64,000 nt of DNA from Vibrio penaeicida (GTDB lineage Bacteria > Pseudomonadota > Gammaproteobacteria > Enterobacterales > Vibrionaceae), in the NCBI RefSeq assembly GCF_002933855.1, contig NZ_BFAQ01000011.1, positions 123,442 through 187,441 on the forward strand. Reading direction: 5' to 3'. Within the stretch, counting starts at the first letter, position 1, and every line of letters begins with the position of its first letter. Made by a program: the position numbers and the translations under genes. Below the pieces are notes generated by a model. It saw nothing but the letters and a program-made list of their open reading frames with translations. It had not been told where the DNA came from and made no database searches. Shown here piece by piece: positions 47,474-56,457 of the stretch.

Positions 47474-47500
47474 AAAGGTGCACCTCGCTGCACCTTTTTT
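47474..47500 (+). terminator. Terminator of znuA-M23 operon
   Basis: AAAGGTGCA (47474-47482) pairs with TGCACCTTT (47489-47497), with Ts continuing to 47500, just after the M23 stop. Confidence 0.9.
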
Positions 47501-47595
47501 ATTCATCATAATTCGTATAACTTATCAAGTTACTCAAAATTACCAGTATCTTAAATTGGTGATGGAGTTTTTCCGGTTTAGAAAAAGGGAAGGAT

Positions 47596-50500
47596 TTGAT
47601 TACGCGATCCGTACTCATATTAATATTGCTTGTCGTCAGTCAAAGCTTGCGAGCTCATGAGAGCAATTCCATTTTCTATCCCTTGCCATTTCAGATGCAA
47701 GGGCAGTCTCTTACCGCAAAAAATCTAATATCGGGTCCAGATGGCGGGCTTTGGATTCACGATATTCATGGGCAGCTGAGGTTTTTCGACGGTCAGCATA
47801 TTCTTCCCCGATCTGGCAGTGTCTTTGAACGTAAACTCTCTCAAGTAGCCTACAGTCGGCAGTATTTCTGGTTCTCAGAAAACAATAAAATATTCCGGTT
47901 TAAGCCTAACTTTCCGCAAGAACTCATTACCGCTCTTCCTGCCAATCGCCGAATACTGAAACTGGGTGTTAGCAATAAGTTTGTATGGGCTGCAACCGCT
48001 GAAAACTTCTACACACTAGATTTGGATGACAACTCGGTTATTGAGTATCCCCTTTCATTTGTTTACCAAAGCAATAGTCAGAAGCGTGTGATAGTCAATG
48101 ACGCAAAATATGTTTCTGACCGGTGGATTTTGGGAACGTCCTCTGGCGTTTATTTCAACCAAGGCAAGAAGTTTTACCATATCCGCTCGTCTGGTAAGCA
48201 CCATATAGAATCTCTCCACTTTTCTCAAAAACGCAGAGAACTCATAGTTGGTTCACTTCAAGGTGCTCGGATCATTACCATTGATAATGAATCGAGAAGT
48301 TTTAAAGTGATTGGAAGCTCTCATGTTCTGGCGATTGAAGAAACGGATACGTCCTACTGGTTAGGCACGGAAAATGGGATATACATCTATCATTTCCTAA
48401 CCGGTGAAACCGACCATATATCATCTAATTATCAAGATGATTACGCCTTACCCGGTGATCACGTATACGACTTATACAATGACGGTCAAGGTGGTGTTTG
48501 GGTTGCGACAAACAAGGGGATCAATTATTACTCTCTTTACAGCCGATTGTTTGAACGTGTGCGTTTTGGTACTTCTTCCCAACACTTAGGATTGGGTAAC
48601 ATCAAGCAAGTATTCACCTCTTCAGATGGCGCTCACTGGATTGGAACAGATCAAGGGTTTTATCTTCTAAACCCCAAGAACATGCATTACCCCAAGCGAT
48701 TGCTTGAAGGGTGTGTAAATGATTTGGTGCAGCAGGGGAAATTTTTGTGGTTGGCAATGTCTGATGGGCTAAGAAAGTTTAACCTAGAGACGTTAGCGCT
48801 TGAAAGCGAGATGTTACCTAGCCAATTAAATCAAAGAGTAATCAATCGAGTTACTATTGATAAAAACGGTATGCTTTGGGTGGCGACTGCAGAAGGTCTG
48901 ATTCGCTATCAACCCGACAGTAAAGTAACGGAGAATTTTGGATTTGATTGGGTGGCGAAACAATACTTCCCAACACAAATCACTCACCTTTATACGTCTT
49001 CGACTGGAACCGTTTGGATAGGGACAGATCATGGTCTCTATTATTACGCCAATGGGCGCTTACAGTTTGAACGCAGTGGTGAAACACTGCTGGCGAGAAC
49101 ACTCGATATGTCTGAAACTGTTGGCGGTAAAACATGGCGAATTAGCAGCAGAGGATTAAGCCTTTATAACCCGGAGACTCTTGTTCAGCGAATTGTGCCG
49201 CTTTTTGAAGCGGATATTAAACCGCTTTGCAGTGTTTCTACGGCTAATGGTATGTGGTTGTCTACATCCAAAGGGCTCAGTTTTTATTCCAATGAAGGTC
49301 AACTGCTTCATCACTATGGTGCCCCTTTTGGACTGATAAATAATGAGTTTTTGCCAGATGTATGCTCGGTTGGTCCAAATGGTGACCATTTAATATTTGG
49401 TTCCAAGCTCGGGATTATAATGACATCAGAGAAGGCGTTGAAAGCCACACAGTTACCTCTGAGCCGAGTTAAGTTTGGTCAGGTCCTTTTAGACAGAAAG
49501 CCTTTTGAATTTGCTCCCGATAGCAGTAAGCAATATCAAGTACCGCATGGCAAAAACCTTTCATTCGTAGTGGGCGTATTACCTGATTTTGACGTTTGGA
49601 GTTTGGAGTATCGACTTTTAGGAAATCGAAACGAAAATTGGATATCCCTTCAAGGTTCACAATTAACCTTTGATTACCTACTGCCAGGCGAATACGAGCT
49701 AGAAGTTCGTACATCCTCACAATCCGAGCTTGAAGTAGAGGGGTCCAGTTTTTCTTTTGTTGTTTCAACCCCTTGGTATATGTCCGGTTGGTTTATCGCT
49801 TATGTGATTTTATGTTTGATTGTCTTTGCAGGGTTAATTGTATTGTGGCGTTCACGTCAAATACGTCGAATTAACAAAGCATTGAGAGATAAGGTAGAAC
49901 TGAGAACAAGCCAGCTAAAACACCAGAGTGACATGTTGGTAAATAGTAATAAGTTATTGAAAAGACAAATTAATATTCGCCAAACCTACATTGATAACCT
50001 CGCTGTTAAGACGAAAGGTGTTTTTGAAGACATATGCCAATCTGGAGCTGAGTCAGGTCAATTCAAGAAAGCCTTTTATCTATTACAACAAATCGTTGAT
50101 CTCAGTGCCAAATCTCAAGGTGAGTCTAAAGCAAGCCATGAACTCAATTCTGTGTGTGATGCGGTGGTTGCGCATTGGGAGAAAGAATTGGCTAAGCAAG
50201 GTGTTCAGTTAAACGTATATCGCTCTCCAGCTGCAATTTCGGTTTATGTGGAGCAATTTAATTTGGACTATGTACTCCACGGTATGTTGGCGAACGTTTC
50301 CAGAAGAAGTAAGCGAGGCGATCAAATTGAATTGGTTGTGGTAAATCAAGATGAGCAATGTGGGTTCAGGATTCAAGATACGGGTAATCCAATTTCTCAA
50401 CAGGAAGTGCTGGGTTACAACTCCTTTAATCACAAATACAGTGGCGAAGAGTGGAGTGCGTTAACCGATACCAGCTTACAAGGGTTACGACGATATGTTG

Positions 50501-51000
50501 AATATGGTGGCGGTGAGTGTTTCTTTAGGAAAAAAGACAACAACGCCAACATCATTGATGCCTTGTGGTCGAATGCACCGGTGGAAGATCTCGACATACC
50601 CATTGGAAGAACATTTGCTGCATCAACTAAAGAAGAAATAGTAGTTCCGGAAGAACAGGTTCCGCTTACTGAAGAGGAGCAGTGGTTATCAAGAGTTTTT
50701 GAGATAGTGGATACTCACTATCACGACCCTGACTTCGGTACAGCGCCGATGTCGAAAATGATTTATACATCGGAGCGAAGCCTACAGCGTAAGTTTAAAT
50801 CTCAAACAGGGAAGACATTTAAAGAGTATCTAAACGAAATTCGATTAGAGAAAGCCTGTCAGCGGTTAATCAGTGGTGAAAAAGTGTCTGATGTTGCCTA
50901 CGAAACAGGCTTTAATGATCCTTCCTATTTTAGCCAACGATTTAAACACCACTACGGTATCTCACCCTCCAAATTTATTGAAGCCAATCAAAGTGCTTGA
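47596..51000 (+). CDS. Membrane sensor-regulator: beta-propeller + Y_Y_Y + TM + degenerate kinase + AraC HTH
   Basis: An 1134 aa protein laid out like a hybrid two-component system. A signal peptide (S-V-L-I-L-I-L-L-V-V-S-Q-S-L-R-A) leads into a periplasmic propeller of Reg_prop repeats (W-I-G-T-x-x-G, W-V-A-T-x-x-G; about 35-600), a Y_Y_Y domain (about 640-715) and a membrane helix (about 728-750). A coiled coil and a kinase-like part lacking a clear phospho-His box follow; a G-F-R-I-Q-D-T-G-N ATPase remnant is near residue 927. The last 100 residues are an AraC HTH pair. There is no receiver domain. The start is TTG 47596; a later Met would lose the signal. Confidence 0.83.
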   Translation: MITRSVLILILLVVSQSLRAHESNSIFYPLPFQMQGQSLTAKNLISGPDGGLWIHDIHGQLRFFDGQHILPRSGSVFERKLSQVAYSRQYFWFSENNKIFRFKPNFPQELITALPANRRILKLGVSNKFVWAATAENFYTLDLDDNSVIEYPLSFVYQSNSQKRVIVNDAKYVSDRWILGTSSGVYFNQGKKFYHIRSSGKHHIESLHFSQKRRELIVGSLQGARIITIDNESRSFKVIGSSHVLAIEETDTSYWLGTENGIYIYHFLTGETDHISSNYQDDYALPGDHVYDLYNDGQGGVWVATNKGINYYSLYSRLFERVRFGTSSQHLGLGNIKQVFTSSDGAHWIGTDQGFYLLNPKNMHYPKRLLEGCVNDLVQQGKFLWLAMSDGLRKFNLETLALESEMLPSQLNQRVINRVTIDKNGMLWVATAEGLIRYQPDSKVTENFGFDWVAKQYFPTQITHLYTSSTGTVWIGTDHGLYYYANGRLQFERSGETLLARTLDMSETVGGKTWRISSRGLSLYNPETLVQRIVPLFEADIKPLCSVSTANGMWLSTSKGLSFYSNEGQLLHHYGAPFGLINNEFLPDVCSVGPNGDHLIFGSKLGIIMTSEKALKATQLPLSRVKFGQVLLDRKPFEFAPDSSKQYQVPHGKNLSFVVGVLPDFDVWSLEYRLLGNRNENWISLQGSQLTFDYLLPGEYELEVRTSSQSELEVEGSSFSFVVSTPWYMSGWFIAYVILCLIVFAGLIVLWRSRQIRRINKALRDKVELRTSQLKHQSDMLVNSNKLLKRQINIRQTYIDNLAVKTKGVFEDICQSGAESGQFKKAFYLLQQIVDLSAKSQGESKASHELNSVCDAVVAHWEKELAKQGVQLNVYRSPAAISVYVEQFNLDYVLHGMLANVSRRSKRGDQIELVVVNQDEQCGFRIQDTGNPISQQEVLGYNSFNHKYSGEEWSALTDTSLQGLRRYVEYGGGECFFRKKDNNANIIDALWSNAPVEDLDIPIGRTFAASTKEEIVVPEEQVPLTEEEQWLSRVFEIVDTHYHDPDFGTAPMSKMIYTSERSLQRKFKSQTGKTFKEYLNEIRLEKACQRLISGEKVSDVAYETGFNDPSYFSQRFKHHYGISPSKFIEANQSA

Positions 51001-51469
51001 TGGGGCGCTTCTTTGTCTCTTGCAATTAGACCTTCTATTCCTTCAACACAAACCACTAAGCCTTTTAGGGCGTTACCTACCTTCAAATAGCATCCATTTC
51101 TTTTCTCGCGCTTAGCAACCATTCTCGATGTGAATTTTTTAAAGAATCGTACTAACTCGTGCGAGCGCCGTGGTAGGTGCTCGGAAGTAATGAGTTTACC
51201 CAATACGATCGTTGAGTCATGCTATTCGGTGTATCTACGCTCACCTAACGTTACTAAGGGCTTTTTCCGTCAAATGGGGCTTCTGGTGCACTCAATATGC
51301 TCTACAAGCCATACATTGGCTTGTTAGCAGGGAAAATTTGATGGCAAGAATAATGATAATTGACTGAAATATAAATGAGATAAACAATCGTTACTATGGA
51401 TAGAGTAAAGGTAAAGTGGCTAGAATGCAGAAATTTTGTTGCAGAGATTTCTTTAGGGAGATTACAAAG
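51001..51469. other. Intergenic region without a supported gene
   Basis: This part of the gap between the AraC-type regulator and feoA contains short open frames on both strands, none with a convincing start, ribosome site or family likeness. A 7-base perfect hairpin, ACAAGCC/GGCTTGT at 51304-51324, is the only clear structure. It might be decayed coding sequence, but I recognise nothing. Confidence 0.5.
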
Positions 51470-51620
51470 AAAAAAATATCGTGGTATAGCCGGGGGGACT
51501 ATACCACGGGTGTCAATGACACCTTCGCTTGCTGCCGGAGTGATATAGCTAAGCTATATCACCTCTGGAATTCTTATCTAAGGCAGTGCCTTTCGATGGA
51601 GTAACTATAGCCTTGCTCCA
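51470..51620 (-). ncRNA. Candidate structured small RNA (minus strand) with terminator
   Basis: Within 140 bases there are five stems: GTGGTATAG/CTATACCAC (51481-51507), GGTGTC/GACACC (51509-51523), GTGATATAGC/GCTATATCAC (51540-51562, extended by CCGGA/TCTGG), AAGGC/GCCTT (51580-51592) and TGGAGTAA/TTGCTCCA (51597-51620). On the minus strand the last stem is followed by GATA and seven Ts (51476-51470), a Rho-independent terminator. A minus-strand RNA starting near or beyond 51620 fits best. No known RNA family was recognised. A mobile hairpin element or a feo leader is the alternative. Confidence 0.5.
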
Positions 51621-51912
51621 CTTAATTTCTTTATTGAATTAACGACACGTTTACATAAGAAATCCGACAATCTGTTCTGGTTGATTTTAACTTGTTGTAA
51701 TTTAAGGTTATTTATTTTTATTCTCAGTAGTGAAATATTCATATTGGTTGGTGGGTTGTTTAACTATTAATCAAAGTCTTGGTTTTTTTAACGATATTAA
51801 CGGAGTTTAAAGTGACGTTTTTGACGTTGTTTTATGGGTGGGAACAGTAAAAACGGTAACATTGATTGAGCGCAACACTTCGTTACATCGTTCAATTATA
51901 GTTACTTATAAA

Positions 51913-51931
51913 AATAATAATGTTTCTCATT
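51913..51931 (+). promoter_or_regulatory. Fur box upstream of feoA
   Basis: AATAATAATGTTTCTCATT resembles Fur-box sequences of the form AATGATAATNATTCTCATT. It ends 24 bases before feoA ATG 51956. Iron repression of feoABC by the Fur protein encoded in this window is expected. Confidence 0.72.
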
Positions 51932-51955
51932 CAGAATGATGTCGAGGTTACACTG

Positions 51956-52183
51956 ATGAAGCTTTCCGATATGCGTATTGGCGGCACTGTTACGATTGCA
52001 GGGCTGGGCGATTTGAGCCAAGAACTCAATAAAAAATTGATGGTTATGGGTATGTTGCCTGAAACCCATATAAAACTTGTTAGAAAAGCTCCGATGGGAG
52101 ACCCACTCCAGATAGAAGTAAGAGGAGTCGTTATTGCTATTAGGGATAATCTCGCTCGTCAAATTGAAGTGGAGTCTATCTAA
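51956..52183 (+). CDS. feoA: Ferrous iron transport protein A
   Basis: A 75 aa SH3-like cytoplasmic protein that supports FeoB. It has L-S-D-M-R-I-G-G-T-V-T-I-A-G-L at the start and M-G-M-L-P-E-T-H-I-K-L-V-R-K-A-P-M-G-D-P in the middle, as in FeoA. The frame is open to 51920, but ATG 51956 (M-K-L-S-D) has GAGG upstream and matches family starts; the upstream Met would lie within the Fur box. Its stop overlaps the feoB ATG by one base. Confidence 0.94.
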   Translation: MKLSDMRIGGTVTIAGLGDLSQELNKKLMVMGMLPETHIKLVRKAPMGDPLQIEVRGVVIAIRDNLARQIEVESI

Positions 52184-54456
52184 TGCAATATGACATTCTA
52201 ACGGTTGGCAATCCCAATTGCGGAAAAACCACTCTATTCAATGCTCTTACTGGAGCGAAACAGCAGGTAGGTAACTGGGCGGGCGTCACGGTTGAGAAAA
52301 AGACCGGACATTTTGCGCATTCTGGTGACGATTTTTCACTGACCGATCTGCCAGGAATCTATGCACTAGACAGCGCTCATGATGCAAACAGTATTGACGA
52401 GTCGATAGCTTCTAGAGCTGCTCTGACTCATTCAACGGATCTCATCATTAATGTTGTCGACGCAACTTGCCTCGAAAGAAGCTTATACATGACATTGCAA
52501 CTGCGAGAACTGGGCAGACCCATGATCGTGGTGGTTAATAAAATGGATGCTCTTGCTCGCAAGCGACAAATTCTAGATATACAAGGGCTGGAAGAGGAGC
52601 TTGGATGCCCTGTTTATGCGCTTTCATCTAACAACTGGCAGCAAGTTCAAAGCTTCAAAGAAGAATTACACAAAACGTTAGTGAAAGGAATTCCTGAAGA
52701 AAGCTTTTCTTTAGAATACAGTCAGGATATTGAGCAAGAAATTGCCACTTTACGTCCTTTATGGCAATCGGAGTCTGGAGCACGAGCCAAAGCCATTCGC
52801 GCGTTAGGTAATGACCCTCTGATCGTAAATAGCCTCAGTGAAGAGCAACGTAAGAAACTAGCTCAATCAATGGATATCATTAAGTGCGACATCGATTTGC
52901 AAGTGGCTAATGTTAAATACTCGTTTTTACATGACATTTGCAAACGTGTAAGAAAGGAGTCTGGAAAGGTAAGTTACAGCACTACCGAAACCATAGACAA
53001 CCTAGTCCTCAATCGATGGATTGGTATTCCTTTCTTTTTCCTCATTATGTACTTAATGTTTATGTTCTCCATCAATATTGGCAGTGCGTTTATCGATTTC
53101 TTTGATATCGGCGTTGGCACTGTTTTGGTAGACGGCGGTCATTATCTATTAGATGAATACCTTCCTGTTTGGTTGGTGACGTTACTAGCGGATGGCGTCG
53201 GTGGAGGCATTCAAACGGTCGCGACTTTTATTCCAGTGATCGCTTGCCTTTATCTTTTCCTATCTTTACTTGAAAGCTCTGGTTATATGGCGAGAGCAGC
53301 ATTTGTTCTTGATAAAGTCATGCAGAAAATTGGCTTACCGGGGAAAGCATTTGTTCCTTTAGTCCTAGGTTTTGGGTGCAATGTCCCCTCTGTTATGGCA
53401 ACGAGAACACTCGACCAAGAAAGGGAAAGAAAACTTGCTGCAGCCATGGCACCATTTATGTCTTGTGGTGCAAGGTTACCTGTTTACGCCTTATTCGCAG
53501 CAGCATTTTTCCCTGAATCTGGTCAGAATATTGTATTTGCGTTGTATTTATTGGGGATTCTTGCCGCTGTAGGAACTGGTCTTATCTTAAAGCGCACACT
53601 ATATTCCGGCTCAAGTGAGCATTTTGTTATGGAAATGCCGAGTTATGAACTGCCAACCTTGCAGAATGTGGTTTTAAAAACATGGCAAAAGCTGAAACGC
53701 TTTGTATTGGGGGCGGGTAAGACGATTGTCATCGTCGTCACCATTTTGAGTTTCTTCAATTCACTAGGAACAGACGGCACATTTGGAAATGAAGACAGTG
53801 AACAATCGGTATTGTCGAGCGCTGCACAAATCGTTACACCTATTTTTATGCCTATTGGTGTAAGCGAAGAAAATTGGCCAGCTACTGTAGGAATTATCAC
53901 AGGAATATTCGCTAAAGAGGCGGTAGTCGGGACATTAAACAACCTGTATTCGTCGCCATCGGAAGAAGAACCAAGCGAGTTTGACCTATGGGGGAGTTTG
54001 AACGAGGCGGTAATGACGATCCCAGAAAACTTGTTAGGTCTTAGTTTTAGCGATCCGCTGGGTATTGAGGTCGGTGATCTTACCGATGCACAAGCCGTTG
54101 CCGAAGAGCAAGAAGTGGACAGTTCCATATTCGGCAATCTAAAAGAGTACTTCGTTACAGGAAATGCTGCCTTCGCCTATTTGATCTTCATTTTGCTGTA
54201 TACCCCTTGTGTAGCGGCAATGGGAGCTTATGTTCGAGAGTTTGGTCATAAGTTTGCGCGTTTTATTGCAGCGTGGACCATGCTGCTTGCGTACGGAGGA
54301 GCAACGCTCTTTTATCAGATCACGCATTTTTCTCATCACCCGATGATCAGTACGCTTTGGATTGCATTGGTCATTTCAATATTCGTATTCACTTACTTAC
54401 TTTTAAAGCGCGCAGGAGATGATCAGCACACCAATACAGAGATGGTGAGTGTATGA
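52183..54456 (+). CDS. feoB: Ferrous iron transporter FeoB
   Basis: A 757 aa Fe2+ permease. The N-terminal G domain has G1 G-N-P-N-C-G-K-T-T-L-F-N near residue 8, G3 D-L-P-G near residue 57 and G4 N-K-M-D near residue 121. Then come the GDI helical region and the membrane core with two Gate segments, G-F-G-C-N-V-P-S-V-M-A-T-R near residue 398 and a later C-V-A-A-M-G-A-Y near residue 676. It imports ferrous iron, mostly when oxygen is low. It overlaps feoA by one base and feoC by four. Confidence 0.97.
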   Translation: MQYDILTVGNPNCGKTTLFNALTGAKQQVGNWAGVTVEKKTGHFAHSGDDFSLTDLPGIYALDSAHDANSIDESIASRAALTHSTDLIINVVDATCLERSLYMTLQLRELGRPMIVVVNKMDALARKRQILDIQGLEEELGCPVYALSSNNWQQVQSFKEELHKTLVKGIPEESFSLEYSQDIEQEIATLRPLWQSESGARAKAIRALGNDPLIVNSLSEEQRKKLAQSMDIIKCDIDLQVANVKYSFLHDICKRVRKESGKVSYSTTETIDNLVLNRWIGIPFFFLIMYLMFMFSINIGSAFIDFFDIGVGTVLVDGGHYLLDEYLPVWLVTLLADGVGGGIQTVATFIPVIACLYLFLSLLESSGYMARAAFVLDKVMQKIGLPGKAFVPLVLGFGCNVPSVMATRTLDQERERKLAAAMAPFMSCGARLPVYALFAAAFFPESGQNIVFALYLLGILAAVGTGLILKRTLYSGSSEHFVMEMPSYELPTLQNVVLKTWQKLKRFVLGAGKTIVIVVTILSFFNSLGTDGTFGNEDSEQSVLSSAAQIVTPIFMPIGVSEENWPATVGIITGIFAKEAVVGTLNNLYSSPSEEEPSEFDLWGSLNEAVMTIPENLLGLSFSDPLGIEVGDLTDAQAVAEEQEVDSSIFGNLKEYFVTGNAAFAYLIFILLYTPCVAAMGAYVREFGHKFARFIAAWTMLLAYGGATLFYQITHFSHHPMISTLWIALVISIFVFTYLLLKRAGDDQHTNTEMVSV

Positions 54457-54677
54457 TTTTGACGGAGATAAGTGAATATTTGTCCCAAAACGGCACTGTA
54501 AGCCAGTCGAAACTCGCTCGTCATTTTCACATGAGTGAAGACGGTGTCGATGCCATGCTGACGTTTTGGATGAATAAAGGCAAAGTATCGAAGATATCTG
54601 CGAAAGGCGAGCACACCGTTAGCTATTGTTGGATTTCTCGACCGGAACAAATTGCCATGAACGTAATTACCGGATAA
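54453..54677 (+). CDS. feoC: FeoC-like winged-helix protein
   Basis: A 74 aa winged-helix protein (I-S-E-Y-L-S-Q-N-G-T-V-S-Q-S-K-L-A-R-H-F). It overlaps feoB by ATGA. It has just one Cys and lacks the Cys cluster of enterobacterial FeoC that can bind Fe-S, as is usual for Vibrio FeoC, which contacts FeoB. It is the last feo gene before a long terminator hairpin. Confidence 0.9.
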   Translation: MILTEISEYLSQNGTVSQSKLARHFHMSEDGVDAMLTFWMNKGKVSKISAKGEHTVSYCWISRPEQIAMNVITG

Positions 54678-54709
54678 CAGGCATTAACAATAGCAATTAG
54701 ATGATTGCT

Positions 54710-54766
54710 AAAAGAAAGGGGCAATACCTTAACCAACGGGTTAAAAGGAATGCTCCTTTTCTTTTA
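54710..54766. terminator. Long terminator hairpin after feoC
   Basis: AAAGAAAGGGGCA (54711-54723) pairs with TGCTCCTTTTCTTT (54751-54764), with an inner stem TTAACC/GGTTAA (54729-54734, 54739-54744). It lies between convergent feoABC and the HIT-family gene. Confidence 0.82.
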
Positions 54767-54812
54767 CTGTGCGGCTTTTTGTTCAGACACAGCGTTTAAT
54801 TAGACGCGGATT

Positions 54813-55247
54813 TTATTTTAAAGTGACAGAGAAAATATCTGACTTTGAAAGATAGTTTTGTATCAGGCTGACCATTTCTAGCTGCGATTTCTCCCCCCTA
54901 AATTCACCTGAAGTATTACCCCATACTGGCTTTGGCCAAACGGCATCATTTTTATATCGAGCGATGTGGTGGAGGTGCAACTGTGGCACCATATTTCCAA
55001 GTGCCCCGGTATTTAGCTTATCTGGAGTGAACAGCGCTTCTAAAGCCTCGCAAATCAATTGAGATTCAACTAGGTATTGCTGCTGCTTGGGCATAGACAG
55101 ATGATGCAACTCGGTTAAATCATCGAATCTTGGAACAAGAATGACCCAAGGCACGGTGGCGTCTCTATGTAAAAGAACGCGACATAATGGAAAATCGCCA
55201 AGGCAACTGGTGTCTTTGTCTAGTTGAGGGTGCAGTGAAAAAGCCAT
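54813..55247 (-). CDS. HIT-domain protein
   Basis: A 144 aa protein of the histidine-triad superfamily. The motif N-M-V-P-Q-L-H-L-H-H-I-A-R lies at residues 85-97, followed by A-V-W-P-K-P-V-W-G, typical of a proteobacterial HIT branch. The triad reads H-x-H-H-I, so the third position is not a standard His, and nucleotidyl hydrolase activity is uncertain. It is divergent from the LpxM-type gene, with starts 76 bases apart. Confidence 0.85.
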   Translation of the reverse strand: MAFSLHPQLDKDTSCLGDFPLCRVLLHRDATVPWVILVPRFDDLTELHHLSMPKQQQYLVESQLICEALEALFTPDKLNTGALGNMVPQLHLHHIARYKNDAVWPKPVWGNTSGEFRGEKSQLEMVSLIQNYLSKSDIFSVTLK

Positions 55248-55323
55248 AGTTATCTGTCGTTTGTTTTGAATTGCCTTTGTTATATCATATCGCGCCTAAT
55301 CCAAAGATAGATTTAATGGTCGA

Positions 55324-56265
55324 ATGAGCAATAACATCGAAAAACAGTTATACGATCCTAAGTTTCAATGGTCGTTTTTGCATCCGAAATACTGGCCAAC
55401 GTGGATAGGTATTGGATTTGCCTTATTGCTTGCGTTTGTACCACATCGTCCACGCGACAAATTTGCGGCTTGGTTATCTCGTTTCTTTTCAAAACGCAAT
55501 TCAGGCGCGCTGCGCCGAGCTAAGAAAAATATAGAGCTCTGCTATCCTGAAAAATCAGCCGATGAAAGACAGCAATTGCTTGAGAAAATGTATAAAGTCG
55601 CGGCGCAGTTTTTTCTTGGGTATGCAGAGTTGACGGTGCGAAGCAAAAAATACAATCAGAATCGCGGAGAAGTGTTTGGTGGAGAGCATCTTTTTCCAAG
55701 GTTGGAGAATGGCGAGAAGGTCATTGCACTCGTCCCTCATTGCTGGGCAATTGACTACACTGGCATGTACTTTTCTTCTTATGGTCATGATGTGGTCATT
55801 ATGATTCGACCTCAAAAAAACCCTATTGGCGATTGGCTCATGAACGTACAACGAATGCGTTACGGTGGTCGTATCGTGCCTCGTGATTCAGGCATCAAAC
55901 CGTATTTACGTTCCATCAAAGAAGGCTATATGGCCTACTACTTACCTGATGAAGATCACGGCGCAGAGAATTCAGTTTTTGTCCCTTTCTTTGGTACAGA
56001 AAAGGCAACTCTTAAAGGGTTTGGTAAATTGGCTAAACTGAGCCGAGCTAAGGTAGTGCCGATGATTCCAGCGTACAACGCTGAAAAAGGAAAGTTCGAG
56101 CTTTTCATTCTACCCGCGTTGGAAAACTTCCCAACAGGCGACGAAGAGCAAGATGCCAGAATGATGAATCATGCTTTAGAAGAACTTTTACGTGACCGCC
56201 CAGAGCAATATATGTGGATTTTAAACTTACTCCGCACCCGTCCTGATGGAACAGAGCTCTATTAG
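55324..56265 (+). CDS. lpxM: Late lipid A acyltransferase, LpxM/MsbB type
   Basis: A 313 aa enzyme matching E. coli MsbB/LpxM along its length: N-terminal membrane helix (T-W-I-G-I-G-F-A-L-L-L-A-F-V-P), catalytic H-x4-D in V-P-H-C-W-A-I-D near residue 139, R-Y-G-G-R-I-V-P-R near residue 180, Y-Y-L-P-D-E-D-H-G near residue 203 and the C-terminal R-P-E-Q-Y-M-W-I-L. It adds a secondary acyl chain to lipid A at the inner membrane. The V. cholerae counterpart LpxN adds a 3-hydroxy acyl chain, the site later glycinated by AlmG; whether this enzyme does the same is unknown. Confidence 0.88.
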   Translation: MSNNIEKQLYDPKFQWSFLHPKYWPTWIGIGFALLLAFVPHRPRDKFAAWLSRFFSKRNSGALRRAKKNIELCYPEKSADERQQLLEKMYKVAAQFFLGYAELTVRSKKYNQNRGEVFGGEHLFPRLENGEKVIALVPHCWAIDYTGMYFSSYGHDVVIMIRPQKNPIGDWLMNVQRMRYGGRIVPRDSGIKPYLRSIKEGYMAYYLPDEDHGAENSVFVPFFGTEKATLKGFGKLAKLSRAKVVPMIPAYNAEKGKFELFILPALENFPTGDEEQDARMMNHALEELLRDRPEQYMWILNLLRTRPDGTELY

Positions 56266-56296
56266 CGCAGCTTAACCCACCACTGAATGTCTCAAC

Positions 56297-56331
56297 GCCC
56301 GTCGATTTTAATGAAGTTGACGGGCTTTTTC
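56297..56331 (+). terminator. Terminator of the lpxM-type gene
   Basis: GCCCGTC (56297-56303) and GACGGGC (56319-56325), followed by TTTTTC, 31 bases after the stop. Confidence 0.85.
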
Positions 56332-56457
56332 TTGTGCGTTGATTAAACAAAACTAGCTTGCTGGTATTTTAGTCAATCCTGCTTTAGTTTAATAAGTAAC
56401 CATTTGCTCAATAGCGTGTCGGGCGGTGACTTAATTTTTGGTTAGAAAGTAGGGAAC

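Noticed and set aside
50988..51203. A 71-codon open frame on the minus strand after the AraC-type regulator
   Set aside because: It begins with TTG, has no ribosome binding site, overlaps the end of the regulator gene and resembles no family I know.
51243..51331. Possible integron attC site (ACCTAAC ... GTTAGCA)
   Set aside because: The right core does not fit GTTRRRY and the internal stem lacks the paired L boxes. The ends match over five bases only, which can be chance.
51852..51890. Possible FNR site before feoA (TTGATTGAGCGCAAC)
   Set aside because: Only the left half matches TTGAT-N4-ATCAA. The right half is too poor to claim, although FNR control of feo is known in other bacteria.
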